A program made the translations under genes and the position numbers. Shown in pieces: positions 59,192 through 64,000 of a stretch of DNA of 64,000 bases. This DNA comes from Bacteroidales bacterium (GTDB lineage Bacteria > Bacteroidota > Bacteroidia > Bacteroidales > UBA932). Under the pieces are notes generated by a model. That model had not been told where the DNA came from. It made no database searches and was given only the letters and a program-made list of their open reading frames with translations. Each line of letters opens with the position of its first letter. Within the stretch, counting starts at the first letter, position 1. The stretch lies in assembly GCA_017415715.1 (NCBI GenBank), contig JAFQFD010000046.1, positions 93,369-157,368 of the forward strand. Direction: 5' to 3'.

Positions 59192-59236
59192 ATCCAGGTA
59201 GCCTGACTGAGGCTGACCGTTGCCCGGACAACTTTT
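59192..59236 (+). terminator. Diverged second copy of the 58571 terminator
   Basis: ATCCAGGTAGCCTGA and GACCGTTGCCCGGACAACTT repeat the 58571 terminator with an added GGCT segment and mismatches. It ends in CAACTTTTT. It still may fold through ATCCAGG and CCCGGAC-like pairs, though weakly. Confidence 0.5.
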
Positions 59237-59312
59237 TACTATCTAGCTTTAACTTTGGCATGCCAGTGAAGTTTGTGCCAGTATCTTTACAAAACTAATT
59301 TCGTGAGAAGAT

Positions 59313-60209
59313 ATGGAATACGATTATAAATTAGATTACATTACCAGATTGTTTCGTAAGATTAGAAACAAGAGGTTTGAGTCATATGTAATTCAGCGTA
59401 TTTGGGATTTACTTAATGACGATAGTATTCGCTTTGTTACTCAGCAATATTTCAGACGCAATGATGCTGGTGAGTATGCTCTTACGGATCTGTACTTGCC
59501 ACAAATCAATATGATAATCGAAATAGATGAAGGTCAGCATATCCCCCGTGAGCATGAAGATATACTGAGAAGTAAAGATATCATGCATATCAAAGCGGTG
59601 GAAGGTGTGTGTATAGAACGTATAGCTTTGTGTGATAAGAATACGTCAAAGGCATTTACAATGAGTGAAGTGCATAGACAAATAGATGTTGTGGTTGAAA
59701 AAATTAAAGAGTCAGTTGCACAATTGGGCGATAAATTCCAACCATGGGATGATGAATTATGGAGACCTGAGTACTATAAACGTAAAGGCTATTTCAGAGT
59801 CTCTGATGATGACTATATAAAAAGTATCGATGATGCAGCTGCTGTGTTTAATACAAAGGCAAAGCATCGTGGCTATCTTAGAGCAGCAGGCTTTGATGTT
59901 CCTAATAAGGAGAATGTAATAGTTTGGTGTCCTGCAAGTAATAATAAGTTGTGGTCAAATGAATTAGTCGAGGAAGAAAATAAGACATTCATCTTTGAAT
60001 ATAATAGAGACTTGCAAAAGAGGAATGAACATGTTCAGAAGCATGTTAAAAAGACAGGCCAAGAGACTCGTATAACATTCTTTCGCGAGAAAGACGACTT
60101 AGGTTTTAACTTCTACAAGTTTGTTGGGGTATTTGAAATAGACAAATCTAAATCATTAGAAGAAAATAAATGTGTTTGGATTAAGATATCTAATGAATAT
60201 AGAATATGA
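59313..60209 (+). CDS. Restriction-like nuclease with unknown C-terminal domain
   Basis: This 298-residue protein has an N-terminal domain (about 1-130) with the pattern TDLYLPQINMIIEIDEGQH. Asp59, Glu70 and His76 sit as in the DUF559/Vsr-like PD-(D/E)XK nucleases. The C-terminal 130 residues form a separate domain (VIVWCPASNNKLWSN, then FNFYKFVGVFEIDKSKS), of the kind seen as a recognition module in restriction-type proteins. It is AT-rich and has no partner methylase nearby, which would fit a stand-alone or modification-dependent nuclease. The substrate is unknown. Confidence 0.6.
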   Translation: MEYDYKLDYITRLFRKIRNKRFESYVIQRIWDLLNDDSIRFVTQQYFRRNDAGEYALTDLYLPQINMIIEIDEGQHIPREHEDILRSKDIMHIKAVEGVCIERIALCDKNTSKAFTMSEVHRQIDVVVEKIKESVAQLGDKFQPWDDELWRPEYYKRKGYFRVSDDDYIKSIDDAAAVFNTKAKHRGYLRAAGFDVPNKENVIVWCPASNNKLWSNELVEEENKTFIFEYNRDLQKRNEHVQKHVKKTGQETRITFFREKDDLGFNFYKFVGVFEIDKSKSLEENKCVWIKISNEYRI

Positions 60210-60516
60210 GAAAATAACCATGTGTAAGTTAGATGTTGTAATCCGCAAAGATCTACAGGAGCTTCTGGAGGTAGGGAGATCTCTACTGCTTTAGCATTTG
60301 GGCTGTTATAAAGCCGCTGTCGGGTGTTTCTGAAGAGTTCTTTTAAGGGAAAATGTAAAGCCATAACGATGACCTACAAAGGAAAGACTCAAAAGCAATG
60401 ATCGCTCACATCGTCCCATCTCAAGCATTATGCAGAGCCTTCGCCCTGATGCAGAAGTATGGACAGTTTTGTTATTCGGAATATATAAAGGTTAATTAAC
60501 TTAAAAGAAACCATCC
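60210..60516. other. Gene-free stretch with possible gene debris
   Basis: No convincing gene lies in these 307 bases. The frame ending TAA near 60500 is open for about 45 codons (read HNDDLQRKDSKAMIAHI, then CRAFALMQKYGQF) but has only a late ATG. It may be a remnant of a lost gene. No clear terminator or promoter is seen. Confidence 0.4.
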
Positions 60517-60762
60517 ATGACCAAAGAGTATTACAAGAAGAAGATCATCGATCTTCGTGCAGACATTGCAAAGGAAAAAGAAGCAAAGAAGCGTGACAAT
60601 GAACGTTATGCAGCACTTATAAAGGGGGCTTCGTCTCCTTCAAGCAAGGCTTCATACAGAAAGAGCAAGATCGATGCTGCAGCCCGTCACGACCGTGACA
60701 TTGAGAGATACAAACGTCAGATTGAAGATGCCAAGGAGGCATTGGCAAGACTGAAGAAATAG
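60517..60762 (+). CDS. Small coiled-coil protein
   Basis: This 81-residue, highly charged protein has two helical segments with heptad-like pattern (IIDLRADIAKEKEAKKRDNERY and RDIERYKRQIEDAKEALARLKK) joined by a Ser-rich turn. It probably forms a helical hairpin or dimer. Its stop overlaps the GTG start of the peptidase gene (TAGTG), so the two are translationally coupled. Confidence 0.65.
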   Translation: MTKEYYKKKIIDLRADIAKEKEAKKRDNERYAALIKGASSPSSKASYRKSKIDAAARHDRDIERYKRQIEDAKEALARLKK

Positions 60763-61343
60763 TGAATGTTCTGATCACAGGATTTGAACCATTCGGCGGA
60801 AGCGCCACCAATTCGTCTTGGGAAGTCGCTTCCGCTGTTTCGCGTGTTCATATATCCGGAGTCAGCATTGAGGCCAGGTTGCTTCCGGTCAGTTTTGGAA
60901 GAGTGGGTGATGTGCTGAAAGGTGTCATTGCGGAGGTTGCTCCTGACATCCTTATCATGCTTGGCCAGTCTGGTCAGAGCGAGTCCATCAGGATAGAGCG
61001 CATAGCAATCAACATGATGGATTCGTCAAAGCCCGACAATGACGGCTATGTCCCTGATGAGGAGGTCATACATCCGGACGGCCCTTCTGCATTGTTCTCG
61101 ACCCTTCCGCTCAAGCCATTGCGCAATGCGCTGGTCGCTCAGGGACATAAGGTCAAGATATCGAATAGTGCGGGCTTGTATGTCTGCAATAGGACATACT
61201 ATGAAGCGTTGTACCATTTATCTTCACAAGGACGTGCCACACGTGCGGTCTTTGTACACCTTCCGAAGATTTCGGACGAATGGCCGCTTTCAAGACTCCA
61301 GCATACTGTGATGCAGTTGATGCAGACGATTTGCAAATATTAA
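60762..61343 (+). CDS. pcp: Pyroglutamyl-peptidase I
   Basis: This 193-residue protein has FEPFGGSATNSSWE at the N-terminus and GQSGQSESIRIERIAIN. The nucleophile is in NSAGLYVCNRTYYEAL (Cys142), and the His is in VFVHLP (His166). The full Glu-Cys-His triad of peptidase family C15 is present. It removes N-terminal pyroglutamate from peptides in the cytoplasm. The start is a GTG overlapping the previous stop. Family length is about 200-215, so it is slightly short. Confidence 0.85.
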   Translation: MNVLITGFEPFGGSATNSSWEVASAVSRVHISGVSIEARLLPVSFGRVGDVLKGVIAEVAPDILIMLGQSGQSESIRIERIAINMMDSSKPDNDGYVPDEEVIHPDGPSALFSTLPLKPLRNALVAQGHKVKISNSAGLYVCNRTYYEALYHLSSQGRATRAVFVHLPKISDEWPLSRLQHTVMQLMQTICKY

Positions 61344-61353
61344 ATCAATTCAT

Positions 61354-61917
61354 ATGAAATTAATTGCTAAACTGATCATTATTGCTGCAGCCGGATTTAT
61401 GCTGGTTGCATGCGGACGCAAGAGTGTCGAAGAGACTCTTGAGAGTCAGATCAAGCATATGGGCAGTGCTGCTGCCGAGCTTGGAAGTGTAGAGTATACA
61501 ATTTCCAAGATCATTGCTGTAGACCATGACGTATTTTATAAGATAGGTGAGCGCAAGGTGCTGTTTTCAAGCCTGTCTACCATGAAGGCCGGAGTGGATC
61601 TTTCGGGATTCTGCGCAGACAGTGTCGAGGTTGATTCCAAGAAGAATGCGATAACCATCCGTCTCCCGAAAGCGAAAGTTCTTGCTTTGAATATGCCGGC
61701 AGAAAATATCAGGATGGAATATTCGAAAACAGGATTTTTCCGTTCGGACTTTTCTGTGGAGGAGAGGAATGAGATCCTCATTCAGGGAGAAGAAGCGATC
61801 ATGGCCGATGCAGAAGAAATAGGTATACTGAATGATGCGGAAGATAATGTGCGTATGCTTTTCGAATCTCTTCTAGTCGGTGCGGGTTATGATGAGATTA
61901 ATGTGACATTTAATTAA
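61354..61917 (+). CDS. DUF4230 lipoprotein
   Basis: This 187-residue protein has a lipoprotein signal ending FMLVAC (Cys20). The DUF4230 domain follows, with VEYTISKIIAV, KAGVDLSGF and ITIRLPKAKVLALNM. It is closely related to the next gene product, from which it is 13 bp away. Both are probably in the envelope; the function of the family is unknown. Confidence 0.75.
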   Translation: MKLIAKLIIIAAAGFMLVACGRKSVEETLESQIKHMGSAAAELGSVEYTISKIIAVDHDVFYKIGERKVLFSSLSTMKAGVDLSGFCADSVEVDSKKNAITIRLPKAKVLALNMPAENIRMEYSKTGFFRSDFSVEERNEILIQGEEAIMADAEEIGILNDAEDNVRMLFESLLVGAGYDEINVTFN

Positions 61918-61930
61918 CGGAGGACTATCT

Positions 61931-62677
61931 ATGGAAAATAATACACCTGATACTCAGACCCCATCGGTTCAGGAGCCGCAGAAGCCTCAGAAACCTTCAG
62001 TGGCGGCACAGGCAGGAAAGGCTGCAGCCGGTGTTGCAGCCGGTGTTGCAACAGGAGTTGCTAAAAGTGTTGGTATGATTGCTGTTAAAGTTCTTCTCGC
62101 TGCTGCTGTTGTCGCAGGCATTGGATTTGGCATCAAGAAGGCTATAGAAGCTAATAAGATCAAGATTCTCGACACACCTGCAGTCGTTACTGAGATAAGA
62201 AAGATTTCAGAGCTTAATACTTATAAATATATTGAAGAATTTGTGATTCGTGGTGAGAAGGCTGTGGAGAAGAAGGATCTTATTGGATTTATCAAGAAAG
62301 AGTCTGCTCCGGATTCAACACATCACGAAATCGTGATGATAACACGAGGAGTGGTAAGGGCCGGATATGATCTTTCCAAGCTGACAGAAAGCGACCTTGC
62401 TATCAGTGGAGACAGTCTTGCTGTCAGACTCCCTGCTACTGAGATCTTTGATGTGATCATCAACCCATCCGACAATCAGGTCTTTGTTGAAGAGGGCTCT
62501 TGGACCCACGAGGAAATAACAGCTCTTCAGGTCGACTGCAGGAACAAGCTCCATCAGAACGCACTTGACAGAGGCATCCTCAAGAAGGCTGACGAGATCG
62601 GCCAGAAAAAGGTAGAGAGCCTTTTCAAATCGCTTGGTTTCAGAGCTGTGACTGTGATACCATGTGAAGACAAGTAA
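61931..62677 (+). CDS. DUF4230 membrane protein
   Basis: This 248-residue protein has an N-terminal Pro/Gln/Ala-rich stretch and one membrane helix near 55-75 (VGMIAVKVLLAAAVVAGIGFG). The DUF4230 domain follows (VVTEIRKISELNTYKYIEEFVI, then RAGYDLSKLTES and VRLPATEIFDVI). It shares the core of the preceding lipoprotein, so the pair arose by duplication and may form one complex across the inner membrane and periplasm. Confidence 0.75.
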   Translation: MENNTPDTQTPSVQEPQKPQKPSVAAQAGKAAAGVAAGVATGVAKSVGMIAVKVLLAAAVVAGIGFGIKKAIEANKIKILDTPAVVTEIRKISELNTYKYIEEFVIRGEKAVEKKDLIGFIKKESAPDSTHHEIVMITRGVVRAGYDLSKLTESDLAISGDSLAVRLPATEIFDVIINPSDNQVFVEEGSWTHEEITALQVDCRNKLHQNALDRGILKKADEIGQKKVESLFKSLGFRAVTVIPCEDK

Positions 62678-62704
62678 AAGTCTGATATTGATAAATCCTC
62701 GTAA

Positions 62705-63868
62705 ATGAAGACAGGCATAGTACTGAACAGAATGTATGTAGGTGATTACATCGTGTCCAATCTTGGGCATGAGGTGATTAACCTTTATCAGGCTGACAAT
62801 GGTGAGCATTACATTTATCTCAATTCCACAGGAGATTTTGTGAAGGCCCACCAGGGGAGGATCGGGTACATGCTTTTCGTGAAGTATTATGGAAAAGGTG
62901 AAGTCGAAGTCATCGGCAAGGCAGAAGGTTTGGAGGATGTATATGCGTCAAATCCTGAAATAAAGCAGAAGCAGATCGATTTCATCAGGTCTGAAGGTGG
63001 CATTACGTACGGTGGGGCGTCGATACTGGATATTTTCAAGGGTTCTGAACAGCAGAATGTGTTCATCACATACAAGGCTCAGAAAGTCTATGAGTCAAGG
63101 TCTGACAGGAGGATATTCATCCGGTTCTATAATGAAAATAGTGAGTCGTGCACATGCCGTCACGAACCGGGAGATGTCGTGATATCTCTTGAAGGCTATC
63201 GGCAGGCGAAGGCATCGCTGAAGCAATATATCTATCAAGACGGTACATATAAAGGTGACCTGAGCAGGAGTAATGTCGAGGAGAAGAAACGGGATTATCG
63301 CAAAATCTTTGACACACTGATCTGTGACTCGGCATTATGGGTTGAATCTCATAATCGAGTTGATTATGAGGAACTTAATATCAGTTCACAGCGTAGGGTC
63401 TCCCTTTTTGACATATGTCAGATCCAGAATGATGAGAATAAGTTCTCAAACGCTCTTGCTTATTTTATGGAACGAACTGAATACTTTCCGCTCTGGCGCG
63501 ATTTCTTCAGGCGTTTCGGAATAGAACTGACAGAGGGTTTCACTGTCTCTCGAGAAGAGTCGTGCACAAACGGAGGACGTATAGACCTTCTGGTGCGAGC
63601 CCAAGATGATCTTGTGGTAATTGAAAATAAGATCAAGTCTGACATCAATAGTATAGAGGAAGACGGCGAAGGCAAACAGTTGAGAAGATACTTCGATTAT
63701 GCAAACTGTAGGGTTTCCCAGAGCGATTGCCCCGACTTTGGAAAGACGATACACTATGTCATATTGACGCCGAAATATAATATTCCGGTGATTGAAGATG
63801 AGCAGATGAGAGATGCATATAAGGTTGTCACATATGCCGATCTCTATGACTATCTTAAAGTAAATTAA
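62705..63868 (+). CDS. PD-(D/E)XK-superfamily protein with unknown N-terminal part
   Basis: In this 387-residue protein the C-terminal domain (about 235-387) shows the nuclease core GGRIDLLVRAQDDLVVIENKIKS, with Asp294, Glu307 and Lys309 in the D-(D/E)-x-K order. The N-terminal 200 residues are beta-rich and not recognised. Such proteins are often called PD-(D/E)XK nuclease superfamily and appear in defence or repair contexts. Gene composition is close to the host average, so recent transfer is not indicated. Confidence 0.7.
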   Translation: MKTGIVLNRMYVGDYIVSNLGHEVINLYQADNGEHYIYLNSTGDFVKAHQGRIGYMLFVKYYGKGEVEVIGKAEGLEDVYASNPEIKQKQIDFIRSEGGITYGGASILDIFKGSEQQNVFITYKAQKVYESRSDRRIFIRFYNENSESCTCRHEPGDVVISLEGYRQAKASLKQYIYQDGTYKGDLSRSNVEEKKRDYRKIFDTLICDSALWVESHNRVDYEELNISSQRRVSLFDICQIQNDENKFSNALAYFMERTEYFPLWRDFFRRFGIELTEGFTVSREESCTNGGRIDLLVRAQDDLVVIENKIKSDINSIEEDGEGKQLRRYFDYANCRVSQSDCPDFGKTIHYVILTPKYNIPVIEDEQMRDAYKVVTYADLYDYLKVN

Positions 63869-64000
63869 CCTAAGGTTCACCAATCTTAAATATCTACTTA
63901 ACTATCAATTTATTACTTGTATATTTTATGATTGTAATATAATTTTATAACATACAATTTGCATACAAAATCGGAGATTCTGGGAAAATAGTAATGCTAA
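63869..64000. other. AT-rich intergenic end of window
   Basis: No gene, clear hairpin or promoter is visible in this short AT-rich stretch. Confidence 0.5.

Noticed and set aside
1-64000. Prophage, insertion sequence, rRNA or tRNA genes.
   Set aside because: I saw no transposase, integrase, phage structural gene, or rRNA/tRNA sequence in either strand.

Overview
The window looks like a chromosome segment from a gut-type member of the Bacteroidota (Bacteroidales). Several intergenic regions carry the Bacteroidota promoter pattern TTTG-N19-21-TAnnTTTG. Shine-Dalgarno sequences are mostly absent, and family markers such as DUF4250, DUF4230, DUF4007 and lipoprotein glycan hydrolases are present. 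I see no rRNA, tRNA, transposase or phage structural gene. The assignment rests on motifs and protein character, not on a database search.

Layout. Positions 1-27.6 kb are mostly ordinary chromosome: a PspC protein, a TauE-type permease, a GH3 glycosidase, a nucleoside kinase, an SGNH hydrolase, aspartate ammonia-lyase, a pectinesterase, an FKBP isomerase, a sigma-like regulator, sbcDC, the glutamate acid-resistance pair gadBC, a membrane phosphoesterase and many small conserved proteins. This part also holds a decayed DUF1349 gene, a 19-residue repeat protein, an MsrA-AlkD fusion and two copies of a 110-bp hairpin repeat. Positions 27.7-46.3 kb are a visibly AT-rich accessory island: a hipB-hipS-hipT toxin-antitoxin operon with a CoiA-like nuclease, a Fic protein, and an 11-gene, tightly spaced, one-strand operon built around sspBCD-like DNA phosphorothioation genes. 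Three tandem structured hairpins lie just upstream of that operon. Positions 46.5-56.3 kb return to core genes: mnmE, carA-carB behind a leader that resembles an attenuator, catalase, and a Ser/Thr kinase divergent from a regulator-like gene. Positions 56.3-64 kb hold a structured RNA, a family of small paralogues with an OmpA-domain membrane protein, an AT-rich insert with a restriction-like nuclease, pyroglutamyl peptidase, two DUF4230 proteins and a PD-(D/E)XK protein.

How the parts work together. gadB and gadC form a proton-consuming glutamate/GABA cycle, and sbcDC follows them on the same strand with almost no gap. In the defence operon an XRE regulator precedes DUF4007 (SspB-like), a large P-loop protein (SspC-like) and a PAPS-reductase-type protein (SspD-like). 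These are followed by a winged-helix-like protein, an AAA ATPase, a PIN-like nuclease, a PLD-helicase, a 77-residue protein, a DndD/Rad50-like ATPase and a 190-residue protein. No cysteine desulfurase (SspA/DndA) gene is present, so sulfur would have to come from an enzyme encoded elsewhere. The most unusual core-gene observation is that CarA lacks the catalytic Cys and His of its glutaminase domain, which suggests an ammonia-fed carbamoyl phosphate synthase. Its leader has a U-rich tract, a short ORF and a terminator in the order known from pyrBI-type attenuation.
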